Source: Paraburkholderia sp. ZP32-5
GTDB lineage: Bacteria; Pseudomonadota; Gammaproteobacteria; Burkholderiales; Burkholderiaceae
Assembly: GCF_021390495.1 (NCBI RefSeq)
Contig: NZ_JAJEJP010000002.1
Location: forward strand, 1,860,001-1,924,000
DNA: 64,000 nt
Reading direction: 5' to 3'
Shown: one piece after another, positions 44,222-53,729 of the stretch
Layout: each line of letters opens with the position of its first letter
Position numbering within the stretch: the first letter of the stretch is position 1
Made by a program: the position numbers and the translations under genes
The notes under the pieces: generated by a model
What the model saw: the letters and a program-made list of their open reading frames with translations, nothing else
Told to the model about the DNA's origin: nothing
Databases searched by the model: none

Positions 44222-45934
44222 CTAAGGCGCGCCCTTGACCCGCTCATGCGGCTGCTCGACGCCGGCTGCCAGCAACGCTTCATGCAGCGTACTGAAAATG
44301 CAGCGCGACTCGACGATCGGCGTGATCCCGTGCCGGTCCATATCCGAGCGCAGATACCGGTTCACGCGCGCGAAAATCACCTCGATACCGTTTTGCTTGA
44401 GCGCCGCGCACAATTCGCCGACCGAGCGCGCCGCCGAGTAGTCGAGATCGGTGATCGCGCTCGCATCCACGACGAACCAGCGCATCGCGCTCGGTGCGCG
44501 ATCGATCAGGCGGCGCGCGTCGTCGACGAAGAAATGATCGTTCGCGTAGAACAGGTCGGCGCCGAAGCGATAGACGATCAGCCCCGGCGCGGTCTCGATG
44601 CCGGGCACCGCCGGCACCGGCACCCACAAGCCGTCGTCGCCGGGCGCAAGCACCATCGTGTGCGGCCGGTAGCTGTGGCGCACGTGACGCAGCAGCGACA
44701 CCGCGACCGCCACCAGAATCCCGTGCTCGACGCCGATCAGCACGACCGCCGCCGCGGTGAACACCGCCAGCGCGAATTCGCCGGGACTTTCGCCGCGGAT
44801 CGCAAACAGCCCCCGCAGATCGACCAGGCCGACCGCGATCGTAAACACGATGCTCGCGAGAATGCAGTGCGGCAGATACTGCAAAAAGCGGCTGAAAAAT
44901 AGCAGCACCGCGACGACGACCGCCGCGAACACCAGTTGCCCGAACTGGCTGCGCGTGCCGGCGCGATCGGCCATCGCGGTCTGCGTCAGGCTGCCGTTGA
45001 CGACAAACGCGCCCGAGAACGCCGCCGCCGCATTGGCCGCGGCGATGCCGAGCAGGTCCGCGTTGGTATCGACCGGCTCGTGGTAGCGCTCGGCAAACAC
45101 GCGGCTCGCAGCGGCGCTTTGCGCGACGATCATCACGAAGCAGGAGGCGGCGACCGGCACGAGGTCGAGCATCTGCTGCCACGTCACCAACGGAATGCGC
45201 AGCGGCGGCAATCCGCCTTCGACCGGGCCGAGAACCGAAATGCCGTGGGCCGCGAAATCGAGCAGGTCGCTGGCGGCAATGCCCGCGACGACCGCGATCA
45301 ACGGCACCGGCAAACGCGGCCACAAACGTTTGCACACCAGAATCACGACCACCACGAGCGCCGAAATCGCGAATGTCGGCACGTTGATGTGCGCGGCTTC
45401 GCGCACCACCAGCAGCAATTGATCGATGCTGCGCGTCGCGTGTCCGGTCACGCCGAACATATCGCCGAGCATCGCGATGCCAACCTGCACGCCGACGCCC
45501 GCCAGAAAACCGACCAGCACGGTACGCGACAGAAAATCGGCAAGAAAGCCGAGCTTGAAGATGCGCGCGACGAGCAGTAACGCCGCGGTCAGCAGCGCGA
45601 CCATCGCGGCGAGCGCCGCGTATTCGGCGCTCGAAGCCGGCGCCATCGTCGCCAGGCGGCTCGCGAAAATAGTGGCGGTGGCGGAGTCGGCCGCGACGAC
45701 CAGATGCCGCGACGCGCCGAAAAACGCGAACGCAACGAGCGGCAGGAAAACGGTGTAAAGCCCGGTGACCGCGGGCATGCCGGCGATGCGCGCGTAGCCG
45801 AGCACCTGCGGAATATCCATCGACGCAAGCTGCACACCGGCCAGCGCATCACGCGCCGCTGCCACCCCATTCAGTGGAAGAACGCCTCTCAGTACGCTGA
45901 AGCGCGCGGTCATCTGCTGCAGAAAGTCTCGCAT
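44222..45934 (-). CDS. SulP-family anion transporter with STAS domain
   Basis: A 570-residue transporter. The N-terminal ~400 residues have about 10-14 hydrophobic segments with the family pieces LASMDIPQVLGYARIAGMPAVTGLYTVFLP and VVAADSATATIFA. A cytosolic STAS domain covers about 440-560 (IVYRFGADLFYANDHFFVDDARRL, WFVVDASAITDLDYSAARSVGELCAALKQNGIEV). SulP members import sulfate, bicarbonate or other anions. No sulfate or carbonate genes adjoin, so the anion is open. A long AT-rich upstream region (to 46598) may carry its promoter. Confidence 0.92.
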   Translation of the reverse strand: MRDFLQQMTARFSVLRGVLPLNGVAAARDALAGVQLASMDIPQVLGYARIAGMPAVTGLYTVFLPLVAFAFFGASRHLVVAADSATATIFASRLATMAPASSAEYAALAAMVALLTAALLLVARIFKLGFLADFLSRTVLVGFLAGVGVQVGIAMLGDMFGVTGHATRSIDQLLLVVREAAHINVPTFAISALVVVVILVCKRLWPRLPVPLIAVVAGIAASDLLDFAAHGISVLGPVEGGLPPLRIPLVTWQQMLDLVPVAASCFVMIVAQSAAASRVFAERYHEPVDTNADLLGIAAANAAAAFSGAFVVNGSLTQTAMADRAGTRSQFGQLVFAAVVVAVLLFFSRFLQYLPHCILASIVFTIAVGLVDLRGLFAIRGESPGEFALAVFTAAAVVLIGVEHGILVAVAVSLLRHVRHSYRPHTMVLAPGDDGLWVPVPAVPGIETAPGLIVYRFGADLFYANDHFFVDDARRLIDRAPSAMRWFVVDASAITDLDYSAARSVGELCAALKQNGIEVIFARVNRYLRSDMDRHGITPIVESRCIFSTLHEALLAAGVEQPHERVKGAP

Positions 45935-46164
45935 ACGCGATGCTGCCCTGAAAACTTAGGTTATCGGGCATCGTGCCGCGAGTCGGCACACAAAGGCAAG
46001 ACTTGATAAGACCGAACAGGTTATTGAACGGAATAGAACACAAGAAAGCGTATCGAAAGAAATCGAATATCCGCTCACGGTTGCTTAAAGCTGATCAATC
46101 GCCAATCACAAGCAAATTGAAAGAAAATCTCTCCATGCTGCCATTGGGACAATAGCCCTGGAAT

Positions 46165-46263
46165 TTAACGCTTGAAGCGGCCCGTCGCCGGATCCACATG
46201 CCGCGCAAAACCGAACAGCGCAGCGATGCAGATGGGACAAGCAATCAGAAAGACTGCCAGCAT
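46165..46263 (-). CDS. Predicted 32-residue single-span membrane peptide
   Basis: A short ORF below usual size cut-offs. It reads MLAVFLIACPICIAALF (one hydrophobic helix with two cysteines) and then a basic tail GFARHVDPATGRFKR, which puts the C-terminus on the cytosolic side. GGGGTG lies 8-13 bases before the ATG at 46263. Two short inverted repeats lie directly upstream. Size and topology match small membrane proteins that assist respiratory or transport complexes, but no family is recognised. Translation is not proven. Confidence 0.5.
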   Translation of the reverse strand: MLAVFLIACPICIAALFGFARHVDPATGRFKR

Positions 46264-46276
46264 CACCACGCACCCC

Positions 46277-46313
46277 GTAACAAATTGTTACTGCGTAGTG
46301 TAAAGAAATTACA
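46277..46313. promoter_or_regulatory. Two short inverted repeats upstream of the 32-residue ORF
   Basis: GTAACAAATTGTTAC at 46277-46291 has 7-bp arms around one central A. TGTAAAGAAATTACA at 46299-46313 has 5-bp arms around AGAAA. They are spaced about two helical turns apart, centre to centre, and lie just upstream of the small ORF, so they may be regulator sites. Confidence 0.45.
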
Positions 46314-46598
46314 TGCGAATTAAATGAGGGAAAACCGCAAAGCACTATTGCAGAGGATTACGGGATTCTTCGAAAAAGATCACGATCGGCGGGCGACGAA
46401 AGGAAATTATCGGCAAGCGTGGTGAGCGAAAAGATGTCCGTGATCGCGGGCAAAGCGTTGTCGTGGCTGGCTCGCGGCTTTGCCCCTATTTGGGCGTCAT
46501 AGCCGCATACGGCGCATGGCGCCGAGCGGAGCGGCGCCGAGTGACACGATTGCGCGGCGAACCTGTCCGCGTGTTGATACCGGCGCCGCACTATGAGA
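46314..46598. other. Intergenic stretch before LacI gene end, no gene seen
   Basis: Together with the region from 46264 this is about 335 bases without a supported gene between the small ORF and the LacI gene. One minus-strand frame (46358-46591) is open but lacks a ribosome-binding site and family features. Confidence 0.5.
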
Positions 46599-47660
46599 TC
46601 AGCAGTTCCAGCGCGTTACCTGCCGCGCTGTGATTTTTTCGGCCGGCGCCGGTCCGACCGAGCCGCGCATCGTCACGCTGACCGGAAACTCCCGGAAAAT
46701 CTCCCACGAAGTCCGGTAGCACTGGTTGATCAGCCAGCGCACCGCGTTCTGCGTGAGTTCGGCGGTCGGAATATGGACCGATGTGAGTCCGGGCGCCGCA
46801 TAGGCGGCCGAATAATCGTCGTCGTAACCGATCACGGAAATATCGTCGGGCACCGAAATACCCGCCTGATGGAAGCGCGCAAGCACGCTGACCGCCATCG
46901 TGTCGTTCGCGCAGAACAGGCCTGTGAAGTGCCGCTTCGAATCGAGCAGTTGTTGCGCAGCCGCATAGCCGCCTTCCGGCGAGAAGTCCGATTCGATCAG
47001 CGTGACATCGTCGCGCGCGATGCCAGCGCGCGCCAGCTCGGCGAAAAAGCCTTCGATCCGCGTCTGGTTGTCCGACGCGGTCGACGGCCCCGAAATCACC
47101 GCGATATCGCGATGCCCATGGTCGAGCAGCGTGCGCGCCGCCAGTTCGCCGCCGCGCCAGTGGTCCGCGCAGAACGACGCCTCCGGCAACTGCTCGAACG
47201 CGCGATTGAGGAACACCATCTTCGGATGCATGCCGTGTAGCATGATCAGGTCTTCGTCGTGCAGATCGTGGCTGATCACGACAACGCCATCGCAATCGCG
47301 GCCGATCAGAAAGCGCACCGCCTCGATCGCCTGTTCGCGCGGCGACACCTCCCCGCAGCCGGTCGCGACCACCACATGGCGGCGTACCGCGCGCAGTTCG
47401 GTGTCGGTCTGCTTCAGAATCGTGCCGTAGTAGGAGCCGAAAAACGTCGGCACGAAAATGCCGATGATGCCGAGCTGCTGCGTTGCCATCGCCCGACCGA
47501 TCGACGACGGGCGGAAGTTCAGCGCTTCGATCGCCGCCTTCACGCGGGCGGCCGCATCGGCGGAAACCGGTCCTTTGCCGGAAATGGCTCGTGAGGCGGT
47601 CGACATGCCCACGCCGGCCAGTTCCGCGACATCCTTGAGAGTTGCCACGCGGTTCTCCAT
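46599..47660 (-). CDS. LacI-family repressor of the beta-glucoside operon
   Basis: A 353-residue repressor from ATG 47660. The HTH reads ATLKDVAELAGVGMSTASRAISGKGPVSADAAARVKAAIEAL with the hinge helix RPSSIGRAMATQ, followed by a sugar-binding-protein-like core (GIIGIFVPTFFGSYYG). It probably represses the GH1/ABC operon, in which it is the last gene on the same strand, and so is autoregulated. The likely operator is the perfect palindrome at 53702-53717. The inducer is probably a beta-linked oligosaccharide or phospho-free glucoside taken up by the ABC transporter. Confidence 0.92.
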   Translation of the reverse strand: MENRVATLKDVAELAGVGMSTASRAISGKGPVSADAAARVKAAIEALNFRPSSIGRAMATQQLGIIGIFVPTFFGSYYGTILKQTDTELRAVRRHVVVATGCGEVSPREQAIEAVRFLIGRDCDGVVVISHDLHDEDLIMLHGMHPKMVFLNRAFEQLPEASFCADHWRGGELAARTLLDHGHRDIAVISGPSTASDNQTRIEGFFAELARAGIARDDVTLIESDFSPEGGYAAAQQLLDSKRHFTGLFCANDTMAVSVLARFHQAGISVPDDISVIGYDDDYSAAYAAPGLTSVHIPTAELTQNAVRWLINQCYRTSWEIFREFPVSVTMRGSVGPAPAEKITARQVTRWNC

Positions 47661-47704
47661 CAAGCCTTTATCGACGAGCCGTGACGCGCGTGCGCGCTGC
47701 GGCG

Positions 47705-48913
47705 TTAGAGGCGCGCGCCGCCCGCTTCGTCGAACAGCGAGACATGCGCGGCGTCGAGCGAAAACGCCACGGTGTCGCCCTCTGCGACCGGCGCTTTTGT
47801 CTGATCGATCGACGCGATCTGTTCGCCATGATAGTCGAGCCAGATGACCCGGTGGTTGCCCATCGGCTCCACCAGCGAAACTTTTGCGAACCCGGCCGCG
47901 CGTGGGGTGCCGCTTTCACCGCCGCCTTCAGCACCGCTCGCACTGCCCGCATCGACATGCACGTCTTCGGCGCGCACGCCGAGCACGCATGGCTGCCCTT
48001 GCGTGGCCCCATCCTTGAACGCATACGCCGATACATCGAGCCGCACATGCTCGGCGCTAAAGTGCACGGCGCCATCGCGCGTCTCGAGCGTGCCCTTCAG
48101 CAGATTCATCGCGGGCGAGCCAAGGAACGTCGCGACGAACAGATTGTTCGGCCGCGCGTAGACCTCGGCCGGCGTGCCGAACTGCTGGATCACGCCGCCG
48201 CGCATCACGGCCATGCGGGTCGCGAGCGTCATCGCTTCGACCTGATCGTGCGTCACGTAGATCATCGTTGCGCCGAGCCGTTGATGCAGTTGCTTCAGTT
48301 CGCGGCGCAGTTCGGTGCGCAGCTTCGCGTCGAGATTCGACAGCGGTTCGTCGAACAGAAACACATCGGCTTCGCGCACGATCGCGCGGCCGATGGCGAC
48401 ACGCTGCCGCTGTCCACCGGATAGTTGCGCCGGCTTGCGCTTCAGCAACGGCCCAAGTTGCAGCATCTCCGATGCGCGCGCGACGCGCCGTGCAATCTCC
48501 GCCTTCGGCGTGCCGTTGATGCGCAACGCGAACGACAGATTGCGCTCGACGCTCATCGTCGGATACAGCGCGTACGACTGGAACACCAGCGCGATGCGGC
48601 GATCCTTCGGATCGGCCCATGTCATGTCTTCGCCGGCGATCTCGATGCTGCCGTCCGTCACGTCGATCAGCCCGGCGATGCTGTGCAGCAACGTGGACTT
48701 GCCGCAGCCCGACGGCCCGAGCAGCACGACGAATTCGCCCGCCAGCACGTCGAGATCGAGGTTCTCGATCACCGTGTTCGAGCCGAGCCGGATCGTCAGA
48801 TCGCGGATTGCGACGTTGGCCGGATGCGTGAGCGCGGCCGCGCCGGCCGCGGCGTCTTGCGCCCGCGCCGCATCCGCGATCACATCGATTGGCGCATTGA
48901 TCGTATTAGCCAT
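47705..48913 (-). CDS. ugpC: Sugar ABC transporter ATP-binding protein (UgpC/MalK type)
   Basis: A 402-residue ATPase with Walker A GPSGCGKST at 66-74, Q loop (LVFQSYALYPTMSVERNL), the signature LSGGQRQRVAIGRAI and Walker B VFLFDEPLSNLD, then a C-terminal TOBE/MalK regulatory domain from about 255. The N-terminal extension of about 30 residues is longer than in MalK and rich in Ala. It energises import with the two permeases encoded just upstream. It lies 12 bases after the permease stop and 44 bases before the LacI gene. Confidence 0.92.
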   Translation of the reverse strand: MANTINAPIDVIADAARAQDAAAGAAALTHPANVAIRDLTIRLGSNTVIENLDLDVLAGEFVVLLGPSGCGKSTLLHSIAGLIDVTDGSIEIAGEDMTWADPKDRRIALVFQSYALYPTMSVERNLSFALRINGTPKAEIARRVARASEMLQLGPLLKRKPAQLSGGQRQRVAIGRAIVREADVFLFDEPLSNLDAKLRTELRRELKQLHQRLGATMIYVTHDQVEAMTLATRMAVMRGGVIQQFGTPAEVYARPNNLFVATFLGSPAMNLLKGTLETRDGAVHFSAEHVRLDVSAYAFKDGATQGQPCVLGVRAEDVHVDAGSASGAEGGGESGTPRAAGFAKVSLVEPMGNHRVIWLDYHGEQIASIDQTKAPVAEGDTVAFSLDAAHVSLFDEAGGARL

Positions 48914-48925
48914 GTTTGCCCTGCC

Positions 48926-49861
48926 CTATCCCTTGACGGCGCCCGACGCAATGCCGCGCACGAACCAGCGGCCCGAAATGAAGTAGACCGCGAGCGGCAC
49001 CATCGACGTCAGAATCGTCGCCGCCATGTTGACGTTGTACAGACGCTCGCCGGTCGTCGTATTGATGATGTTGTTCAGTTGCACGGTCATCGGCAGATTC
49101 TTCGTGCCCGCGAAGACGAGGCCGAGAATGAAGTCGTTCCAGATACCGGTGACCTGCATGATCAGCGCGACGACGATGATCGGCGTCGACATCGGCAGCA
49201 TCAGTTGAAAGAAGATGCGCCAGAAACCACCACCGTCGATGCGCGCGGCCTTGAACAGTTCCTGCGGAATCGACACGTAGTAGTTGCGAAACAGCAGCGT
49301 CATCACCGGCATGCCGAAGATCGTATGAATCACGACGATGCCCGGCAGCGAGCTGAACAGATGCACGCTCGCGAGCACCCGCACCAGCGGATAAACCATC
49401 ACCTGCACCGGAATGAATGCGCCGAGCAGCAACACGCCGAACAGCATGCCCGCGCCGCGCGGCCGCCAGAAACTCAGCGCATAGCCGTTCACCGCACCGA
49501 CTGCGATCGAGAAGATCGTGCTCGGCACGACGATGCGCACCGAGTTCCAGAAGCCGACGCGAATGCCGTTGCAATCGAGCCCGGTACACGCGGATTGCCA
49601 TGCGGCGCTCCATGCGTCGAGTGTGAAATGCGTTGGAAACGCGAGCAGATTGCCGAGCCGGATCTCGCTCATCGGTTTGACCGACGTGACCAGCATCACA
49701 TAGAGCGGCAGCAGAAAGAACACCGCGGCGGTCAGCAGAAACGCGTAGATGCCGATACGTGCCGGCGAGAATGCCGAACGGCGTGGCCGTGGACGTGAAC
49801 GACCCGCACGGCCGGCACGACCCGCCGGCCCGCTGTTGAACGAAGGATCGAGTGTGCTCAT
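48926..49861 (-). CDS. Sugar ABC permease, MalG type
   Basis: A 311-residue inner-membrane permease from ATG 49861, which abuts/overlaps the stop of the preceding permease (49861-49863). The N-terminal 30 residues are Arg/Gly/Pro-rich, then come six hydrophobic helices. The EAA-loop motif before the end reads IPQELFKAARIDGGGFWRIFFQLMLP, the contact to the ATPase. It belongs to the MalFG-type class of oligosaccharide importers. The frame is open far upstream over the previous gene, but that is overlap of frames, not coding. Confidence 0.9.
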   Translation of the reverse strand: MSTLDPSFNSGPAGRAGRAGRSRPRPRRSAFSPARIGIYAFLLTAAVFFLLPLYVMLVTSVKPMSEIRLGNLLAFPTHFTLDAWSAAWQSACTGLDCNGIRVGFWNSVRIVVPSTIFSIAVGAVNGYALSFWRPRGAGMLFGVLLLGAFIPVQVMVYPLVRVLASVHLFSSLPGIVVIHTIFGMPVMTLLFRNYYVSIPQELFKAARIDGGGFWRIFFQLMLPMSTPIIVVALIMQVTGIWNDFILGLVFAGTKNLPMTVQLNNIINTTTGERLYNVNMAATILTSMVPLAVYFISGRWFVRGIASGAVKG

Positions 49862-50817
49862 CACCGCTCCCCGCGCAGCGCCGCGCGACTGCGCGCATAG
49901 AAGAACGGCGCGAGTATCGCGAGCACCGTCGCGAGCAGCACGATCGACGCCGCCGACGCGAGGCCGATATTCGCGCGTCCGAACAGATAGTCCATGATGA
50001 ATTTGGCCGGTACTTCGCTGGCGGTGCCGGGGCCACCCTGCGTCATCGCGACGACCGCGTCGTAGAGCTTCACCACCATCACGAACAGCAGCACGAAGGC
50101 CGTTGAAATCGACGGTCCGAGCATCGGCACGACGATGCTCGCATACACGCGCCAACGCGGAATACCGTCGATGCGCGCGGCTTTCCACAACTCTTCGTCG
50201 ATGCCGCGCAGCCCCGCGAGCAGCAATGCCATCACCAGGCCCGACGCCTGCCACACGGTCGCGATCACGATCGTGTAGATCACCCAGTCCTGGTCGACGA
50301 TCCAGTCGAAGCGCGCATGCGTGAAGCCGAGCCGGTGCAGCACTTGCTGCGCGCCGAGTTCCGGATTGAGAATCCATTGCCACACGAGTCCGGTCGCGAC
50401 GAACGACATCGCATACGGATACAGAAACACCGTGCGCAACGCGCCTTCGGCAACGACCCGCTGATCGATGAAAATCGCCAGCAGCAAACCGATCACCATG
50501 CACGCGACGATAAAGCAAGCGCCATAGATCACGATGTTCTGCAGCGATACGAGCCATCGATCGTTATGGAAAAGCCGCGCGTACTGCGTGAAGCCCACGA
50601 AGTCGTTCGACGGAAACGTGTGCGAATTGCTGAGCGATACGCGCGCGGTCCAGACCATCGTGCCGAGATACGCGAACACGACAGTCAGGATCATCGGCAG
50701 CAGGGCCAGCCAGACCGCGATCGAAAACCGCCGCTTCAGCGGTTTGCGATGCGGCGTGCTACCCGAGCTGCCGCGTGGTTTCGACGCGGCGGCGGCTGGC
50801 ACCTTGAGCGCGTGCAT
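49861..50817 (-). CDS. Sugar ABC permease, MalF type
   Basis: A 318-residue inner-membrane permease with a basic N-terminus, a TM near 33-55 and six helices in total. The EAA loop reads IDEELWKAARIDGIPRWRVYASIVVPML. It forms a heterodimer with the MalG-type subunit encoded downstream (overlapping junction). It starts 10 bases after the stop of the substrate-binding-protein gene, so all ABC genes are one transcription unit. Confidence 0.92.
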   Translation of the reverse strand: MHALKVPAAAASKPRGSSGSTPHRKPLKRRFSIAVWLALLPMILTVVFAYLGTMVWTARVSLSNSHTFPSNDFVGFTQYARLFHNDRWLVSLQNIVIYGACFIVACMVIGLLLAIFIDQRVVAEGALRTVFLYPYAMSFVATGLVWQWILNPELGAQQVLHRLGFTHARFDWIVDQDWVIYTIVIATVWQASGLVMALLLAGLRGIDEELWKAARIDGIPRWRVYASIVVPMLGPSISTAFVLLFVMVVKLYDAVVAMTQGGPGTASEVPAKFIMDYLFGRANIGLASAASIVLLATVLAILAPFFYARSRAALRGER

Positions 50818-50826
50818 CGCGGCGCC

Positions 50827-52065
50827 CTAGCCCTTCAACGCGCTGGCGAAGGCTTTCTGCGCATCGTCGACCGACTGGTTCTTGTTCCAGAAGTTCGTCA
50901 CGACGTCAGTCAGCGCGCCTTGCGTATCGGGCGACAGCAGCATTTCCGGATTCGGCAGCTGACGCGACTTGTCCTTCATGATCGCGATGCCCTCCTTCGC
51001 GCAGACATCGAGGCTCGCCGCATCCACATCGGGACGAATCGGAATCGAGCCTTTCTTCGCGCTGAACGCAACCTGCGCGGACGGCGAGGTCATCACCGTG
51101 GCGAGCAGATTTTGGGCCTTGATGGCCGATGCGTTGTCGGTCTTCGGGAACACGAATACGTCGCCCGCGACCAGATACGGAGAATGCGGCCCGAAGCCCG
51201 GGAAGCAACCGAAGTCCTTGCCCGCTGCCTGATTCGCCGCGACGAATTCGCCCTTGGCCCAGTCGCCCATGATCTGCACACCCGCCTTGCCGGAAGTGAC
51301 GAGCGCGGTCGCATCGTTCCAGTTACGGCCGGGCGAACCCGGGTCGACGAAATCGTGCAGCTTCTTGAACGACACGAGCACCTTCTTGAACGCGTCGGAG
51401 TTGACCGCGTTCGTATCGTGATCGCGATAGACCTTCATATACAGGTCGGGGCCGCCGACGTCGGCAAGCACCGCGTCGAACGTGATCTTCTCCTGCCACG
51501 GCTGGCCGCCGAACGCGAGCGGAATCACGCCCGCGCTCTTCAGCTTGCCGAGATCGGCGATAAATTCGTCGTAGCTTTTCGGCTCGCTCGCGATACCGGC
51601 TTTCTGGAACACCGGCTTCGAATAGAAGAACCACGCCGGCATATGGATATCGACCGGCGCCGCGTAGTAATGGCCCTTCACCTTGATGCTGTCGATAATC
51701 GACTGCGGGAAGATGCCGTTCCAGTTCTCTTTCGCAGCGACGTCGTCGACATTGTTCAACAGGCCCTGATCGATCAGGTCGTGAAACTGCTTCGACGTGT
51801 TGAATTGCGCGGCGGTGGGTGGATCGCCGCCGACGATGCGGTTGATCGCGGTGGAGCGTGCCTGATCCGCGCCGGCGACCGCGTTATCGACCCACTGACC
51901 GCCGGCCTTGTTGTACGCATCGGCGAACTGCCGGATCGCGGCCGATTCGCCGCCCGAGGTCCACCAGTGAATCACGTTGGCCTTGAGCGGCTCTGCCTGC
52001 GCGACGACGCCATATAGCGCCAGTGCCGCAACCACGGCTCGCAAGACCATTTTGCTGCTGTTCAT
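50827..52065 (-). CDS. Sugar ABC transporter substrate-binding protein
   Basis: A 412-residue periplasmic solute receptor. The signal peptide (MNSSKMVLRAVVAALALYGV, cleavage near VAQA) leads to the mature start EPLKANVIHWWTSGGESAAIRQFADAYNKAGG, typical of the cluster that binds oligosaccharides. Strong GGAGGAG precedes ATG 52065; the longer frame to 52122 lacks this support. The last residues (FASALKG) are the usual C-terminus. Expected ligand: a beta-glucoside, because the operon includes a GH1 enzyme. Confidence 0.93.
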   Translation of the reverse strand: MNSSKMVLRAVVAALALYGVVAQAEPLKANVIHWWTSGGESAAIRQFADAYNKAGGQWVDNAVAGADQARSTAINRIVGGDPPTAAQFNTSKQFHDLIDQGLLNNVDDVAAKENWNGIFPQSIIDSIKVKGHYYAAPVDIHMPAWFFYSKPVFQKAGIASEPKSYDEFIADLGKLKSAGVIPLAFGGQPWQEKITFDAVLADVGGPDLYMKVYRDHDTNAVNSDAFKKVLVSFKKLHDFVDPGSPGRNWNDATALVTSGKAGVQIMGDWAKGEFVAANQAAGKDFGCFPGFGPHSPYLVAGDVFVFPKTDNASAIKAQNLLATVMTSPSAQVAFSAKKGSIPIRPDVDAASLDVCAKEGIAIMKDKSRQLPNPEMLLSPDTQGALTDVVTNFWNKNQSVDDAQKAFASALKG

Positions 52066-52190
52066 TCCGTCTCCTCCGGGCGCGCCGCCCGTATGCCAAG
52101 TCGAAAGACAAACCAGCTCCACCCGCTTTTTACTTCATCGCTTCACGTTGTTATTTGCGCCTGATGATGCGGCGCTTGTTGTGTTGTCGT

Positions 52191-53606
52191 TCATGCCAGC
52201 GCATCGCGCTCTTTCAGAAACTTCGCGACCAGTTCCGCGCTGCGCTTGATCGTACGCTTCTGCGTGCCGTAATCGACATGCACGATGCCGAAGCGCCGCT
52301 CGTAACCGAATGCCCATTCGAAGTTATCCATTAGCGACCACAGGAAATAGCCGCGCACGTCGACGCCGGCCTTGATTGCCTGATCGACCGCGGCAAGATG
52401 GCGCTTCAGAAACGAGATGCGCTGCGTATCCTTGACATGGCCATCGATGACCTGGTCGTTCGACGCCATGCCGTTTTCGGTGATGTAGATCGGCGGCAAA
52501 TTCGCGTAGTCGGCCCTGAAACCAGTGAGCAGATCGCGCAGACCATCCGGATAGACCTCCCAACCCATCTGCGTGCGCTCGACACCAGCGAGCGGGACGT
52601 CCTTGAAACCATGCGCGCCATCGCTCGCGACATTCGTGCGGAAGTAATAGTTGATGCCGAGAAAATCGAGCGGCGTCGAGATGGTCTGCATATCGCCGTC
52701 GAGCACGAGCGGTTCGGTGCCCGGCCATAGTTCGAACAGCGCTTGCGGATACTCGCCGTTGAACAGCGGATCGAGAATCCACGCATTGTGCTGGACTTCG
52801 AACAGTTCGGCCGCGCGACGATCGGCGGCACTGTCGCTATCCGGCGTGCCGCGGCCGACGTTCGCGACGATGCCCTTGTGCGATGTCGGATCGTTCGCGC
52901 GCAGCACCTGAATCGCGAGCCCGTGCGCGAGCAGCAGATGATGCATCGCCTGCGTCGCATAACGCACGTTCGTCAGACCCGGCGCGTGATGACCGTTGCC
53001 ATAGCCGAGATACGCGGAACACCAAGGCTCGTTCAGTGTGGCCCATGCGTCGACCAGGCCATGCAGTTCGCGGCTCATCAGATCCGCGTAATCGGCGAAA
53101 CGATACGCGGTATCGCGATTGAGCCAGCCGCCGCGATCTTCCAGATACTGCGGCAAATCCCAGTGATACAGCGTGACGAACGTCTTGATGCCCTTCTCTT
53201 TCAGCCGCGTAAGCAGACGCTTGTAGAAGTCGAGCCCGTTGCGATTCGGCGTGCCGTCGGCGTGCATTACGCGCGGCCATGCCACCGACAGCCGATACGC
53301 TTCGAGGCCGAGCCCCGCGAGCAGTTCGACGTCCTGTTCCCAGCGATGATAGTGATCGCATGCGACGGCGCCGGTGTCGCCGGCCAGCACTTTGCCCGGC
53401 GTTGCCGAGAACGTGTCCCAGATCGACGGCAGACGGCCGTCTTCGTTGACCGCGCCCTCGATCTGATACGACGCGGTAGCCGCGCCGAGCAGAAAGTCCT
53501 TACGCCACAGCGACGAATCGGCGGGCGGCGTGAACAGGTCGGCATGCGGGGCGCCGGCGGATGGCGGCGAGATGGTATCGAGGACTGCGGATGCGTCGTT
53601 TCCCAC
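52191..53606 (-). CDS. GH1 beta-glucosidase
   Basis: A 471-residue cytosolic enzyme that splits beta-linked glucosides by a retaining mechanism. It starts at GTG 53606, chosen because AGGAG lies 8-12 bases before it and the length fits the family (450-480). Family hallmarks: FLLGAATASYQIEGAVNEDG near 38-57, the acid/base Glu193 in TLNEPW, the nucleophile Glu377 in ITENG and the late WSLMDNFEWAFGYERRFGIVHVDY. It is the first gene of a six-gene operon with an ABC importer and a LacI regulator. A 16-bp perfect LacI-type operator lies 96-111 bases upstream. Confidence 0.93.
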   Translation of the reverse strand: MGNDASAVLDTISPPSAGAPHADLFTPPADSSLWRKDFLLGAATASYQIEGAVNEDGRLPSIWDTFSATPGKVLAGDTGAVACDHYHRWEQDVELLAGLGLEAYRLSVAWPRVMHADGTPNRNGLDFYKRLLTRLKEKGIKTFVTLYHWDLPQYLEDRGGWLNRDTAYRFADYADLMSRELHGLVDAWATLNEPWCSAYLGYGNGHHAPGLTNVRYATQAMHHLLLAHGLAIQVLRANDPTSHKGIVANVGRGTPDSDSAADRRAAELFEVQHNAWILDPLFNGEYPQALFELWPGTEPLVLDGDMQTISTPLDFLGINYYFRTNVASDGAHGFKDVPLAGVERTQMGWEVYPDGLRDLLTGFRADYANLPPIYITENGMASNDQVIDGHVKDTQRISFLKRHLAAVDQAIKAGVDVRGYFLWSLMDNFEWAFGYERRFGIVHVDYGTQKRTIKRSAELVAKFLKERDALA

Positions 53607-53701
53607 GGATTCTCTCCTGCGCTGAGGTCGTTGAATCGGGTGTGGCGCAAAGCGGCTCGCCACCGTTCGAGCCTCGCGGGGATCGGGTCGCGGGCTCGTC
53701 A

Positions 53702-53717
53702 GTGGAAGCGCTTCCAC
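53702..53717. promoter_or_regulatory. LacI-type operator upstream of the GH1 operon
   Basis: GTGGAAGCGCTTCCAC is a perfect 16-bp palindrome with the central CG typical of LacI/CcpA-type operators (core GAAGCGCTTC). It lies 12 bases after a predicted -10 box, so a bound repressor would cover the transcription start. The operon encodes a LacI regulator, its likely partner. Confidence 0.82.
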
Positions 53718-53729
53718 ACAGACCAGCGA

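Noticed and set aside
48926..50557. Long 543-codon version of the MalG-type permease
   Set aside because: The first 232 codons overlap the MalF-type gene in another frame with no homology; the real start is the ATG at 49861 overlapping the previous stop.
50317..52017. 566-codon open frame on the + strand opposite the sugar ABC genes
   Set aside because: Antisense shadow of a permease and a substrate-binding protein with high coding confidence; composition is Arg/Asp/His-rich and no family motif is present.
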